The notes beneath the pieces are model-generated. The model searched no databases and had not been told where the DNA came from. It saw nothing but the letters and a program-made list of their open reading frames with translations. Of a stretch of DNA of 64,000 bases, positions 41,620 through 50,989 are shown piece by piece (the first letter of the stretch is position 1; each line of letters starts with the position of its first letter). The DNA comes from Prado023 sp963788325 (GTDB taxonomy: Bacteria > Actinomycetota > Actinomycetes > S36-B12 > CAIYMF01), in contig CAWBGJ010000009.1 in assembly GCA_963788325.1 (NCBI GenBank), positions 472,849 through 536,848 on the forward strand, written 5' to 3'. The translations under genes were made by a program, and so were the position numbers.

Positions 41620-42483
41620 TCAGGACGGTCCCCCGAGCCGGGCGGCATCGGCGGCATGCAGTCCGAACGCGAACGCGTCGAGCGAGTCGATGGCTGGCGC
41701 CAGCACGTCGGGCACCCCGTCGCCGACGTCGGGGGCAGCCAGCATCCGGGCAGCCGCGGCGATGAGTTCCTCCAGTGCGTCAGCGCCCACCCGCAACCGG
41801 GCGGTCACGATGCCGCCGGCCTCGACCGCAGCCTCCGCGGCCCGGGACCCAGGCATCTCCCACTCGATCCGGTCCAGGGAGGCCAACCGCTCGGCCTGCC
41901 CGCGCAGCAGCGGCTCCACGTCGCTGACCGCGCGCCACAGCTCCTGGCCGGCCTGCGGGTAGAGCCCGCCGACGTTGGGCACCAGGTCATAGAGGTGCAG
42001 CAGTGCACTGGCCACCCGATCGGCCTGATCCGCGCCCCGCGCCCCCGGGCGCACCCGGGCGGGCGGCAACGGGGGCAGCATGGGGACCGGCGGGTGCTCC
42101 ACCAGCTCGCGGCGGCGGCGCATCGACACCCAGCCGAGCGCTGCACTCCCGGCAGTGAGGCCTCCGAGGAGCACCACCTCGACCGGGGACCCTGACGAGA
42201 CCGAGGCGAGCGTGGACAGGCCCAGGACCGCACTCCCGGCGGCCCCGGCCACAGTCCCCACCCGGGCACCGGCCACGCGGCCCTGATGCTGACGCACCGA
42301 TGCCTCGTAGCGCACCAGCGCGGCCCGGTGCTCGGCGGCCATCTGCCGCTCCCTCGTGGCCGGGACGGAGCGGCCCCGGCCCGCAGCCCGCGCCTGACGC
42401 AGCAGGTCGATGCCCAGTGCCACCGCGCGCTCCACGCTGGTGCCCGCGTCCGGGTTCGGCTTCGGCGGCCGGGAGGGGGGCAT
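41620..42483 (-). CDS. hypothetical protein with two membrane helices
   Basis: This is a 287-residue protein I do not recognise. A basic N-terminal region (about residues 25-70, ERAVALGIDLLRQARAAGRG) precedes a hairpin of two hydrophobic segments (VGTVAGAAGSAVLGLSTLA, VVLLGGLTAGSAALGWVSM) at about 90-130. A mostly helical C-terminal domain rich in Ala, Leu and acidic residues follows (LLHLYDLVPNVGGLYPQAGQ, ALEELIAAAARMLA). This layout resembles actinobacterial phage-shock PspM-like proteins, but no psp genes are nearby. The ATG at 42483 has TACCCT ending 6 nt upstream, so it is probably leaderless. Confidence 0.65.
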   Translation of the reverse strand: MPPSRPPKPNPDAGTSVERAVALGIDLLRQARAAGRGRSVPATRERQMAAEHRAALVRYEASVRQHQGRVAGARVGTVAGAAGSAVLGLSTLASVSSGSPVEVVLLGGLTAGSAALGWVSMRRRRELVEHPPVPMLPPLPPARVRPGARGADQADRVASALLHLYDLVPNVGGLYPQAGQELWRAVSDVEPLLRGQAERLASLDRIEWEMPGSRAAEAAVEAGGIVTARLRVGADALEELIAAAARMLAAPDVGDGVPDVLAPAIDSLDAFAFGLHAADAARLGGPS

Positions 42484-42489
42484 GGTTCT

Positions 42490-42495
42490 AGGGTA
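42490..42495 (-). promoter_or_regulatory. -10 hexamer of leaderless promoter
   Basis: TACCCT on the minus strand ends 6 nt before the ATG at 42483. It is the same hexamer and spacing as at rfbC. Confidence 0.5.
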
Positions 42496-42552
42496 GGCGC
42501 GGCCCGGCGGCCAGTCCACGGACCGGGCGCGACGGCGACTCCGGCCAGGGGG

Positions 42553-43791
42553 TCAGCGACCCCGGGCCAGTCGCACCATGAGCGCCTCCAGGGCCAGCAG
42601 GGGCGCCACGGAGGCCGCCACCGCCAACCGGGCGTCGTCCAGGGCCGCCAGGCGCGCCATGGTGGCCGGGACGTCACCATGCACGGCCATCCGCTCCACG
42701 GTCGGGCGAAGCTCGTCATTGATCAACGCGACCTGCGCACCGGTCTGCAGCACGAGGACGTCGCGGTACAGGCCGGTCAGGTCCAGCAGCCCGCGATCGA
42801 TCTGGTCGCGGATGGTGCGCGTGCGCCGTGACTTCTGGCGCGCCTCGAGGTCCTTGGTCGCCGCCGAAGCGGTCCGCCGGACACGGGCGGCCATCGCACC
42901 CGTCGCACCCTGGCCGTACGCGCGGTTCAGCCTCGCGAGCTCGGTGGCATCCAGCGCATCGGTGATCGCGGCGGCGTCGGCCGTGGCAGCCTCCAGCAGG
43001 TTCTGCGCCGCGACGAAGCAGGACGCGAGGTTGCGCAGGGTTCCCGGGATCCCCAGGACCTCGCTGCGCCGGATCCGGACCTGCTCGTCGCGGGCCAGCG
43101 CCCGCGCCCGCCCGATGTGACCCTGCGCCGCGCGCGCAGCGAACGAGGCCACGGCTGTCTCGATGCCCTCACGGCGCACCAGCGCGTCAGCCACCTCGCG
43201 GGTGGACGGAGTGCCCAGCCTGACCGCCCGGGTCCGCGACGCGATCGTGGGCAGCACGTCCTCGGCGGTCGGCGCGCACAGGATCCACACCGTCCGCGGG
43301 CTGGGCTCCTCCAGCGACTTCAGCAGGGCGTTGCCCGACACGTCGTTGAGCCGGTCGGCGTCCTCGACGATGAGCACGTTCCAGCGGCCCATGATCGGTG
43401 TCATCGCCGCCCGCCGGATCAGCTCCAGGGACTCCTCGGCGGTGATCTGGAGCTTCTCCGGGGTGAACTGGTCGACGTCGGCATGCGTGCCGGCGAGCAC
43501 GTCCTGGCACGCCGGGCAGGTCCCGCAGCCGCCCTCGGGGCACTGCAGCGCAGCCGCGAACACGCGAGCCGCCGTCGATCGGCCCGAGCCCGGCGGACCG
43601 GTCAGCAGCCAGGCATGGGTCATGGCCGGGCCCGGCTCCCCGCGCCGGATCCGCGCGGCGTCGGCAGCGGCATGGCTGAGGGTGGCGACCGGGCCCGGCT
43701 GGCCGATCACGGCATCCCAGAGCTCGGGAGACAGGTTTGGGTCGACCCCGGGGGCGGCCTCCGGGGTCACTGCCGCTGGGCCGCTGGTCAC
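42553..43791 (-). CDS. holB: DNA polymerase III delta' subunit
   Basis: This is a clamp-loader subunit of 412 residues. The AAA+ module starts at WDAVIGQPGPVATL, with P-loop-like GPPGSGRSTAARVFA, a four-Cys zinc module (CPEGGCGTCPACQDVL), VLIVEDADRLND, GNALLKSLEEPSPRTVWIL and the SRTRAVRLG sensor region. The usual Walker A Lys is Arg (GSGRST), a change common in delta' subunits, which do not hydrolyse ATP. The C-terminal third is the helical collar domain. The GTG start at 43791 overlaps the tmk stop, giving the usual actinobacterial tmk-holB pair. Confidence 0.92.
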   Translation of the reverse strand: MTSGPAAVTPEAAPGVDPNLSPELWDAVIGQPGPVATLSHAAADAARIRRGEPGPAMTHAWLLTGPPGSGRSTAARVFAAALQCPEGGCGTCPACQDVLAGTHADVDQFTPEKLQITAEESLELIRRAAMTPIMGRWNVLIVEDADRLNDVSGNALLKSLEEPSPRTVWILCAPTAEDVLPTIASRTRAVRLGTPSTREVADALVRREGIETAVASFAARAAQGHIGRARALARDEQVRIRRSEVLGIPGTLRNLASCFVAAQNLLEAATADAAAITDALDATELARLNRAYGQGATGAMAARVRRTASAATKDLEARQKSRRTRTIRDQIDRGLLDLTGLYRDVLVLQTGAQVALINDELRPTVERMAVHGDVPATMARLAALDDARLAVAASVAPLLALEALMVRLARGR

Positions 43792-44426
43792 GGCGCTGCC
43801 GTCCTCACCTGGTCGGGGCCCAGGATACCGAGCACCGCGGCCAGGACCCGATCAGCGAGCTCCGGCACCGGTCGGTCGGCGGCCAGCACCAGGTACCGGT
43901 CCGGCGCGGCTGCCGCACGGCGCAGGAACGAGGCCCGCACCTGGTCGTGGAAGGACTCCGGCTCGGCCTCCATCCGGTTGGCGTCCGCCGCCCGGCGAAG
44001 TCCCACACCGGGCGCCACGTCCAGAACGACGGTCAGGTCGGGCACGAGGTCGTCGGTCGCCCACAGGCTCAGGTCCGAGATCTGTCCCTCGCCCAACCCA
44101 CGCCCGGCCCCCTGGTAGGCCACCGACGAGTCGAGATAGCGGTCGCTGAGGACCACCGCGCCACGCTCGACGGCCGGTCGGATCAGCTCGGCGGCGTGCT
44201 GGGCCCGGGCGGCAGCGAACAGCAGGGCCTCGGCGCGCGCATCCATCGTGTGGCTGCCCGCCCCCAGCAGGACCGTGCGGATCGCCTCGCCGATCGGGGT
44301 ACCGCCGGGCTCGCGGGTACGCACGACCTCCCGACCTCGGGCCATCAGGGCATCGGAGAGCAGGCGGCACTGGGTGGACTTGCCGGCCCCATCACCGCCC
44401 TCGAAGACCACGAACGCCCCGGGCAT
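43788..44426 (-). CDS. tmk: thymidylate kinase
   Basis: This enzyme phosphorylates dTMP to dTDP. The 212-residue protein has the P-loop FEGGDGAGKST, the TREPGGTPIGEAIR motif, VVLSDRYLDSSVAYQGAGRG (DR[YH] motif) and a LID region around NRMEAEPESFHDQVR. Start ATG 44426 begins directly before the P-loop strand. TAGGGT ends 7 nt upstream, suggesting a leaderless mRNA. A longer frame reaching 44669 overlaps the end of topA and is rejected. holB is translationally coupled downstream. Confidence 0.94.
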   Translation of the reverse strand: MPGAFVVFEGGDGAGKSTQCRLLSDALMARGREVVRTREPGGTPIGEAIRTVLLGAGSHTMDARAEALLFAAARAQHAAELIRPAVERGAVVLSDRYLDSSVAYQGAGRGLGEGQISDLSLWATDDLVPDLTVVLDVAPGVGLRRAADANRMEAEPESFHDQVRASFLRRAAAAPDRYLVLAADRPVPELADRVLAAVLGILGPDQVRTAAP

Positions 44427-44433
44427 GCCCGAA

Positions 44434-44439
44434 ACCCTA
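44434..44439 (-). promoter_or_regulatory. -10 hexamer of leaderless tmk-holB promoter
   Basis: TAGGGT on the minus strand ends 7 nt before the tmk ATG, in the 91-nt gap after topA. Confidence 0.4.
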
Positions 44440-44517
44440 CCCAGCGCATCCGACACGGCCCGCGCCACTCGCGCCCCACCCGCGGCGGGCGCCGCTGCGG
44501 CCCCTTCACCCGGCGGA

Positions 44518-47307
44518 CTACTTGGCAGGGGCGGGCCTCTTCGCCGGAGCCTTCTTGGCCGCCGACTTCTTCGCGGGCACCCGCTTCGCTGCAGCCTTCT
44601 TGGCCGGGGCCTTGCGCGCCGTGCGCTTGACCGGCGGTCCAGCAGCCCGCCGCTCGGCGAGCAGCTCAACGGCCCGTTCCGCAGTGATCGTCGCCTGGTC
44701 GTCGCCCTTGCGCAGGGAGGCGTTGGTGGTCCCGTCGGTCACGTACGGGCCGAACCTCCCCTCGCGCAGGGTGATCTGCCCACCGCTGTTCGGGTCGGCC
44801 CCGAGCTCGCGCAGCGGGGTCGCCGCCCGGGCCTGCCCGCGCCGCTGCTTGGGTGCGGCGTACAGGGCCAGGGCCTGTTCCAGGGTCACGGTGAACAGCT
44901 CGTCCTCGGCGGCCAGCGAGCGGTAGTCGGCCTTGCCCTCGACGGTGCGGGCGATGTAGGGCCCGTAGCGGCCGTTGGCCGCGGTGATCTCGTTGCCCTC
45001 GGGATCAACGCCAACCACCCGTGGCAGGGTCATGATCCGCAGGGCGTCCTCGAGGGTCACGGTGTCCAGCGACATCCCCGACAGCAGCGAGCCGGTGCGC
45101 GCCTTGGCCGACTTCGGTGCGTCGTCGGGCAGCACCTCGGTGACGTAGGGCCCGTAACGCCCGGACTTGGCCACGATCGGCCGGCCGGACTCGGGGTGCT
45201 CGCCGAGCACCCGGTCACCGCTGGGCGCGGCCAGCAGCGCCTGCGCCATGGCCAGGTCCAGCTCGTCGGGGGCGACGTCCTCGCCGACGTTGCCCTTCTC
45301 CTCACCGCGCTCCAGGTAGGGCCCGTACTTGCCCACCCGCAGCACGATCTGGTCCGGCTCGCCGGTCACCGGGCCCTCGGTGAACCCGTCGGGCCCGACC
45401 GGGAACGACGCCATCGCGCGGGCATCGATCTCGCCGAGGTCCGAGACCAGGGCGTGCAGGCCGGGGAACTCCCGCGCGGTGTCGCCGTAGAAGAACCCCT
45501 TCAGGACGGTCAATCGGTCCGAGGACGCATTGGCGACGAGGTCCAGGATCTCCTCGAGCCGCGCGGTGAAGCTGTAGTCGACCAGGTCGGCGAAGTGCTG
45601 CTCCATGAGGCGGGTCACGCTGAAGGCCAGGAACGTCGGGATCAGCGAGGTGCCCTTCTTGCGCACGTACCCGCGGTCGACGATGGTGGCGATGATCGCG
45701 GCGTAGGTCGAGGGCCGACCGATCCCGCGCTCCTCGAGGTCCTTGACCAGCGACGCCTCCGTGTAGCGGGCCGGTGGCGTGGTGGCGTGGCTATCAGCCC
45801 TGATCTCCCGGCATTCCGGGGAGTCACCCTCGCGCATGGCGGGAAGCCGCTTGTCGGCAGCCCGACCGCCGGCGCCCGCCTCCCCCGAGCCGGACTCCGA
45901 GTCCCGCGCCCGGTCGGTGCCCTCCTCATAGGCGGCCAGGAACCCGGCGAACACTGTCACAGTCCCCGATGCGGAGAACTCCACGTCGCGCGCATCACGA
46001 GCAGTCGCACCGAGGCGGACCGTGGTGGTCGCCAGCCGGGCGTCAGCCATCTGCGAGGCGACCGTGCGCTTCCAGATCAGGTCGTAGAGCGCGAACTCGT
46101 CGGCGCTGACCCGGCCGGACAACTCGGCGGGCCGGGCGAACGAGTCCCCCGCCGGACGGATCGCCTCGTGGGCCTCCTGGGCGTTCTTGACCTTGCGGTC
46201 ATAGCGCCGCGGGGAGTCAGCGACGTACTGGGCACCGTAGATCTCGCTGGCCGCAGCCCGCGCGGCCGACAGTGCCCCGGCCGACAGGGTCGTCGAGTCG
46301 GTGCGCATGTAGGTGATGTGGCCGTTCTCGTACAGGCCCTGGGCGGCGCGCATCGTGCGCTGGGCGCCCCAGCGCAGCTTGCGGGAGGCCTCCTGCTGCA
46401 GCGTCGAGGTCATGAACGGGGCGCTGGGACGGCGGGTGGTGGGCTTCTCGATGACCGAGCGCACCGTCCACGCCACATCGTCCAGGGCGCTGACCAGGGT
46501 GCGGGCGCTGGCCTCGGTGAGCACCAGCACGCCCGCCGTGGCAGCCGCCGACTTCAGCCGACCGTCATCGCCGAAGTCCGAGCCGCTGGCGACCCGGGTG
46601 CCCTCGATCGACACCAACTTGGCGCCGAACGGGGTGCCGTCGGCCACGAACGTGCCCGCGGCATCCCAGTAGCCAGCCGAGCGGAACGCGATCCGGGCCC
46701 GCTCGCGGTCCACGACAAACCGGGTCGCGACCGACTGCACCCGGCCGGCCGACAGCCCGGAGAGCACCTTCTTCCAGAGCACCGGCGAGACCTCGAAGCC
46801 GAACAACCGGTCCACCAGCCGACGCGCCTCCTGAGCGTCGACGAGGTCCTGGTCGAGGTCGCGGGTGTTGTCTGCCGCCGCGGCGATCGCGTCGCGGGTG
46901 ATCTCGTGGAACACCATCCGGCGTACCGGGACCTTGGGCTTGAGCACCTCGCGCAGGTGCCAGGCGATCGCCTCTCCCTCGCGGTCCTCGTCAGTGGCCA
47001 GCCACAGCTCGTCGGCGCTGGCCATCGCCTTCTTCAGCTCCGCGACCTTGGCCCGCTTGGCCGCGCTCACCACGTAGTAGGGCTTGAAGTCGTCCTCGAC
47101 GTCGATCGCCAGGCGCGCCCACGGCTTGCCCTTGATCGCCGCCGGCACCTCACCGGCGCTGTTGGGCAGGTCTCGGATGTGCCCGACCGAGGCCTGCACG
47201 TCATACCCCGCACCCAGGTAGCCCTGGATCGTCTTGGCCTTCGCCGGAGACTCGACGATCACGAGCCGTCGGGGGGTCTCGCTCGTTCGTGCGGGCACGG
47301 TCCTCAC
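44518..47307 (-). CDS. topA: DNA topoisomerase I
   Basis: This type IA topoisomerase of 929 residues relaxes negative supercoils. The N-terminal TOPRIM domain has LVIVESPAKAKTIQGYLG and LATDEDREGEAIAWHL (the acidic triad). The active-site tyrosine lies in ITYMRTDSTTLS. The C-terminal part consists of repeated topo-C modules (GRYGPYV, GRYGPYIAR, GRFGPYVTDG) without zinc-finger cysteines, as in other actinobacteria. It ends in a Lys/Ala-rich tail (ARKAPAKKAAAKRVPAKK) that in mycobacterial enzymes helps strand passage. The GTG at 47307 is used; a GTG three codons later is equally possible. Confidence 0.95.
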   Translation of the reverse strand: MRTVPARTSETPRRLVIVESPAKAKTIQGYLGAGYDVQASVGHIRDLPNSAGEVPAAIKGKPWARLAIDVEDDFKPYYVVSAAKRAKVAELKKAMASADELWLATDEDREGEAIAWHLREVLKPKVPVRRMVFHEITRDAIAAAADNTRDLDQDLVDAQEARRLVDRLFGFEVSPVLWKKVLSGLSAGRVQSVATRFVVDRERARIAFRSAGYWDAAGTFVADGTPFGAKLVSIEGTRVASGSDFGDDGRLKSAAATAGVLVLTEASARTLVSALDDVAWTVRSVIEKPTTRRPSAPFMTSTLQQEASRKLRWGAQRTMRAAQGLYENGHITYMRTDSTTLSAGALSAARAAASEIYGAQYVADSPRRYDRKVKNAQEAHEAIRPAGDSFARPAELSGRVSADEFALYDLIWKRTVASQMADARLATTTVRLGATARDARDVEFSASGTVTVFAGFLAAYEEGTDRARDSESGSGEAGAGGRAADKRLPAMREGDSPECREIRADSHATTPPARYTEASLVKDLEERGIGRPSTYAAIIATIVDRGYVRKKGTSLIPTFLAFSVTRLMEQHFADLVDYSFTARLEEILDLVANASSDRLTVLKGFFYGDTAREFPGLHALVSDLGEIDARAMASFPVGPDGFTEGPVTGEPDQIVLRVGKYGPYLERGEEKGNVGEDVAPDELDLAMAQALLAAPSGDRVLGEHPESGRPIVAKSGRYGPYVTEVLPDDAPKSAKARTGSLLSGMSLDTVTLEDALRIMTLPRVVGVDPEGNEITAANGRYGPYIARTVEGKADYRSLAAEDELFTVTLEQALALYAAPKQRRGQARAATPLRELGADPNSGGQITLREGRFGPYVTDGTTNASLRKGDDQATITAERAVELLAERRAAGPPVKRTARKAPAKKAAAKRVPAKKSAAKKAPAKRPAPAK

Positions 47308-47585
47308 CTGGTCCTGGGGTGCCGGGGCCGTCCCCCGGCGGAGCCGGCGGTGGGTCCGGCCGGCGTGGCCATACGTGCATCTGCCTGCCCGCTGTGCCCT
47401 GGCCGGGCACGCCCGCTGCTGCGGCGCCGCGGCCCGACCGGCGGCCCGAGTTCAGGGCGCCGACCGGCGCGAGTCAGTCGGTGCGCACTATGCCTACCCA
47501 GACCCTTTCGCGCAAACCCGTCCCCCCAGCACCCCGACACAGCCCTCCGGTGATCGTGGGGTCGGACGGTCCTGGACTCGCAGGT

Positions 47586-49943
47586 TCAGCCCTGGTCGCG
47601 CTGGGCCTCGAATCCGTCGGCGATGTCGTCGATGAGGTCCTCGCCACCGCCACGGTGCCGGCCCGAAGCGATCAGCGACCCGACGATGATCGCCAGCGCC
47701 CCGAGCGCGATCGACACCCGCTGGGTGGTGTGGCCCGACAGGGTCATCGACACGACCGCCGGCGCGATGAGCAGCGCCACGAGGTTCATGACCTTGAGCA
47801 GGGGGTTGATCGCCGGGCCGGCGGTGTCCTTGAACGGGTCGCCGACCGTGTCGCCGATGATCGTGGCCTCATGTGCCGAGGAGTTCTTGCCGCCCATGTG
47901 GCCGTCCTCGACGAACTTCTTCGCGTTGTCCCAGGCGCCTCCGGAGTTGGCCAGGAAGACGGCCATGAGCGTGCCGGTGGCGATCGTGCCGGCCAGGAAC
48001 GTGCCCAACGCCCCCACGCCCAGGCCGAAGCCCACAGCGATGGGCGTGAGGATGGCCAGCAGGCCCGGGGTGCTGAGCTCGCGCAGGGAGTCCCGGGTGA
48101 CGATGTCCACGACCTTGCCGTACTCGGGCTTCTCGGTCCCGGCCATGATGCCCGGATGTTCGCGGAACTGTCGGCGCACCTCGTAGATCACCGCGCCGGC
48201 CGCCCGCGACACGGCGTTGATGAGCAGGCCGGAGAACAGGAACACCACCGACGCCCCGATCAGCAGGCCGACCAGGTTGCGCGGGTTGGCCACGTCGAGC
48301 AGGCCGATGTACTGGCCGAGCGCGGCGATGTTGCCCATCACCTCGGAGACGGTCTGGCCGGCCTCGATGGCCGCGGTGGCCACGGACTCGCGGAAAGCGC
48401 CGAACAACGCGGTCGCTGCCAGGACGGCGGTGGCGATCGCGATGCCCTTGGTGATCGCCTTGGTCGTGTTGCCCACGGCGTCGAGGCTGGTCAGGATCGC
48501 AGCGCCCTCGCCGTGCACGTCGCCGGACATCTCCGCGATCCCCTGGGCGTTGTCCGAGACCGGGCCGAAGGTGTCCATCGATACGATCACCCCCACGGTG
48601 GTCAGCAGGCCGGTGCCGGCCAGGGCGATCGCGAACAGGCTGAGCAGCAGCGACCCACCGCCGAGGGAGAACGCGCCGAACACGGCCGCGCCGATCAGCA
48701 GGGCTGAGTAGACCGCCGACTCGAAGCCGATCGCGACGCCGGACAGGATCACTGTCGCCGGGCCGGTCAGCGCTGACTTCGCGACATCGTTGACGGGGCG
48801 GCGACCGGTCTCGGTGAAGAACCCGGTCAACTGCTGGATCGCCGCGGCGAGCACGATGCCGATCAGGACCGAGCCGATGGCCAGCAAGCGCGGATTGAAC
48901 GATTCGGCGGCGATCACGTCGAGGCCGAGGGCGTCGATGCGGATCCCCGCGACCCGGGTGAGCCGATCGGGCAGGAACACGAATGCGGCCACGACCACCA
49001 GCACTGCGGACAGGCCCGCGGAGATGAAGAAGCCGCGGTTGATCGCCGCCATCCCCGAGCGGTCTGCGGGCCGCGGGGCAACGGCAAAGATGCCCACCAC
49101 CGCGGTGAGCACGCCGATCGCGGGCACCACCAGCGGGAACACCAGCCCGGTCGAGCCGAACGCGGCTGTGCCCAGGATGAGCGCGGCCACGAGCGTGACG
49201 GCGTAGGACTCGAACAGGTCGGCGGCCATGCCGGCGCAGTCACCGACGTTGTCCCCGACGTTGTCGGCGATGGTGGCCGCGTTGCGCGGGTCGTCCTCGG
49301 GGATCTGGGACTCCACCTTGCCGACCAGGTCCGCGCCCACGTCGGCGGCCTTGGTGAAGATTCCACCGCCCACGCGCATGAACATGGCCAACAGGGCTGC
49401 CCCGAAGCCGAAGCCCTCGAGCACCTTGGGCGCCTGGCCCTGGTAGACCAGCACGACCACCGCAGCGCCGAACAGGCCCAGGCCCACGGTGAACATGCCT
49501 GCCACGCCGCCGGTGCGGAACGCGATCCGCATGGCCGCCTGCTCGTCGCCCTCACGCGCCGCAGCGGCCACGCGCACGTTGCCGCGCACGGCCAGCCACA
49601 TGCCGAAGTAGCCGGTGACTGCGGAGAAGACCGCCCCGACGAGGAAGAACAGTGAACGCCCGATCCGCTCGGAGGTCGTGTTGGCCGGGAGCAGGAACAG
49701 CACGAAGAACACCAGCACGGCGAAGACGCTGAGCGTCCGGAACTGACGGTTGAGGTAGGCCGCGGCACCCTCCTGGATGGCCCCGGCGATCTCCTGCATC
49801 TTCGCGGTGCCCGCGGGCGCGGCCAGCACCTCGCGCGACAGCAACCAGGCCACTCCCAGGGCGGCCAGGGCAATCGCTGCCACCACACTGATCGTCAGGG
49901 TCTCCGTAGCATCCAGAGTGACCGTCGAGACTTCGCTGCCCAT
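47586..49943 (-). CDS. hppA: membrane-bound proton-pumping pyrophosphatase
   Basis: This enzyme couples pyrophosphate hydrolysis to cation transport. The 785-residue protein has about 16 transmembrane helices. It carries the substrate-binding motifs KAADVGADLVGKVE and DDPRNAATIADNVGDNVGDC, then DTFGPVSDNAQGIAEMSG and GDTVGDPFKDTAGPA. The segment VGNTTKAITKG has Lys where K+-dependent enzymes have Ala (GNTTAA), indicating the K+-independent proton-pumping subclass. The ATG has GGAGA 7 nt upstream. It is a single gene, located between topA and the bldG-type pair as in streptomycetes. Confidence 0.95.
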   Translation of the reverse strand: MGSEVSTVTLDATETLTISVVAAIALAALGVAWLLSREVLAAPAGTAKMQEIAGAIQEGAAAYLNRQFRTLSVFAVLVFFVLFLLPANTTSERIGRSLFFLVGAVFSAVTGYFGMWLAVRGNVRVAAAAREGDEQAAMRIAFRTGGVAGMFTVGLGLFGAAVVVLVYQGQAPKVLEGFGFGAALLAMFMRVGGGIFTKAADVGADLVGKVESQIPEDDPRNAATIADNVGDNVGDCAGMAADLFESYAVTLVAALILGTAAFGSTGLVFPLVVPAIGVLTAVVGIFAVAPRPADRSGMAAINRGFFISAGLSAVLVVVAAFVFLPDRLTRVAGIRIDALGLDVIAAESFNPRLLAIGSVLIGIVLAAAIQQLTGFFTETGRRPVNDVAKSALTGPATVILSGVAIGFESAVYSALLIGAAVFGAFSLGGGSLLLSLFAIALAGTGLLTTVGVIVSMDTFGPVSDNAQGIAEMSGDVHGEGAAILTSLDAVGNTTKAITKGIAIATAVLAATALFGAFRESVATAAIEAGQTVSEVMGNIAALGQYIGLLDVANPRNLVGLLIGASVVFLFSGLLINAVSRAAGAVIYEVRRQFREHPGIMAGTEKPEYGKVVDIVTRDSLRELSTPGLLAILTPIAVGFGLGVGALGTFLAGTIATGTLMAVFLANSGGAWDNAKKFVEDGHMGGKNSSAHEATIIGDTVGDPFKDTAGPAINPLLKVMNLVALLIAPAVVSMTLSGHTTQRVSIALGALAIIVGSLIASGRHRGGGEDLIDDIADGFEAQRDQG

Positions 49944-50182
49944 GTGCCGTCTCCTCGCGTTCGCGGCTCACTGACCGTGATCAGGTCCGCACGTGTGGCG
50001 CACATCCCAGGGGGCATCGGCCCCGCTCGGACTGCCTCATGTCCGGGCAGTGTAGGGGTGCGGCCACGTTGATCCCACTCAGGGAACGATCCGGTGAAAT
50101 CGCCACCAGATCGGCAGAATCCGGCTCGGACCGGACGGTGTGCGCGACCCTTCTGGCACCCTCTGGGCGCCCCGGGAACCTG

Positions 50183-50575
50183 CTACTCGATACCGAGCAG
50201 GTTGTCCGCGACCGGCCAGGCCATCCGGATCTCACAGCCGGATCCGGCGGCGGTCACGTCGCACTCGAAGGCCAACGCCTGGGCCACGGACAGGGCCAGG
50301 CCGTCGTCCTCGTCACCGAAGTCCGGCGCGGTGGCCTCCTGGACCCGGACGGTGAAGAGCTCGTCGTCATCGGTGATGCCCACGACCACCGGATCGGGCA
50401 GGCCGGCGCGCTGCTGGCGCAGGACCGAGCGGGCGATGACCTCGCCGACAGCCAGGCGGATCTCGTCGATCCGGTCCTCGGAGAGCCCGCAACGGCGCGC
50501 GGCGGCGGTGGTCACCAGCCGGGCGGTGCGCACCTGCTCGGCCTGCGGGGGGATCGTCAGCGTGGCGCTGGCCAT
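50183..50575 (-). CDS. ATP-binding anti-sigma-factor-like protein (ApgA-like)
   Basis: This is a 130-residue protein of the SpoIIAB/RsbW-like HATPase_c_2 group. Recognisable elements are IRLAVGEVIARSVLRQQ (N-box helix), a TVRVQEATAP strand, GLALSVAQALAFECDV and a last strand GCEIRMAWP. The N-box has Arg where active kinases have Asn (E-x3-N-A type), and the G-box region (FGDEDDGLALS) is weak. ATP binding or kinase activity is therefore doubtful. It lies 78 nt after the STAS gene on the same strand, matching the order of bldG and its anti-sigma partner in Streptomyces. A GGAGGG Shine-Dalgarno sequence precedes the ATG. It probably binds the STAS partner and an unknown sigma factor. Confidence 0.75.
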   Translation of the reverse strand: MASATLTIPPQAEQVRTARLVTTAAARRCGLSEDRIDEIRLAVGEVIARSVLRQQRAGLPDPVVVGITDDDELFTVRVQEATAPDFGDEDDGLALSVAQALAFECDVTAAGSGCEIRMAWPVADNLLGIE

Positions 50576-50653
50576 CGGTTCCCTCCTGCCTGCTCGGGGC
50601 CCAGGCTCCGAGCCTGTGAAGTCCGTTGTACACCCACCGCGCCCACCGGCAGG

Positions 50654-50989
50654 TCAGCCAGCCAGCGCGTCGTCGGCCGTGTCGAAGATGGGGATCGACG
50701 CATCCAGGCCAGTGATCTCGAAGATCTTGCGGATGCGGTCGCTGGTGATCACCAGGTGCAACCAGCCGCCCGCCTCCCGGGAGTGCTTGAGCGCCTTGAC
50801 CAGGACGCCCAGACCGGTCGAGTCCAGGAAGGCGACCTGGCTGAGGTCGACGACCAGCCGAGGCGAACCGGCGGCCACCAGCCCGGTCAGCTCCACGTCG
50901 AGCTCCGGCGCGCTGAAGACATCGACCTCACCGGAGACTTCCACGACCGACGCGGTGCCATGGCGGCGCGTGGTCAACTGCAACTCCAT
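50654..50989 (-). CDS. bldG: STAS-domain anti-anti-sigma factor, BldG-like
   Basis: This 111-residue protein is a single STAS domain. The phosphorylation site is VAFLDSTGLGVLV, with the Ser at residue 57, the same position as the phosphorylated Ser of Streptomyces BldG. The remainder (EVSGEVDVFSAPEL, IRKIFEITGLD, FDTADDAL) fits BldG well. Its unphosphorylated form would sequester the anti-sigma protein encoded downstream. Start ATG 50989 is chosen over the upstream frame start because CAGGAGGGACAGC lies immediately before it. It diverges from the helicase gene. In Streptomyces the orthologue controls development and antibiotic production; the role here is inferred. Confidence 0.85.
   Translation of the reverse strand: MELQLTTRRHGTASVVEVSGEVDVFSAPELDVELTGLVAAGSPRLVVDLSQVAFLDSTGLGVLVKALKHSREAGGWLHLVITSDRIRKIFEITGLDASIPIFDTADDALAG

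Noticed and set aside
44248..47553. 1101-codon plus-strand frame opposite topA
   Set aside because: It is an antisense shadow produced by high third-position GC, with low-complexity composition. topA on the other strand is unambiguous.
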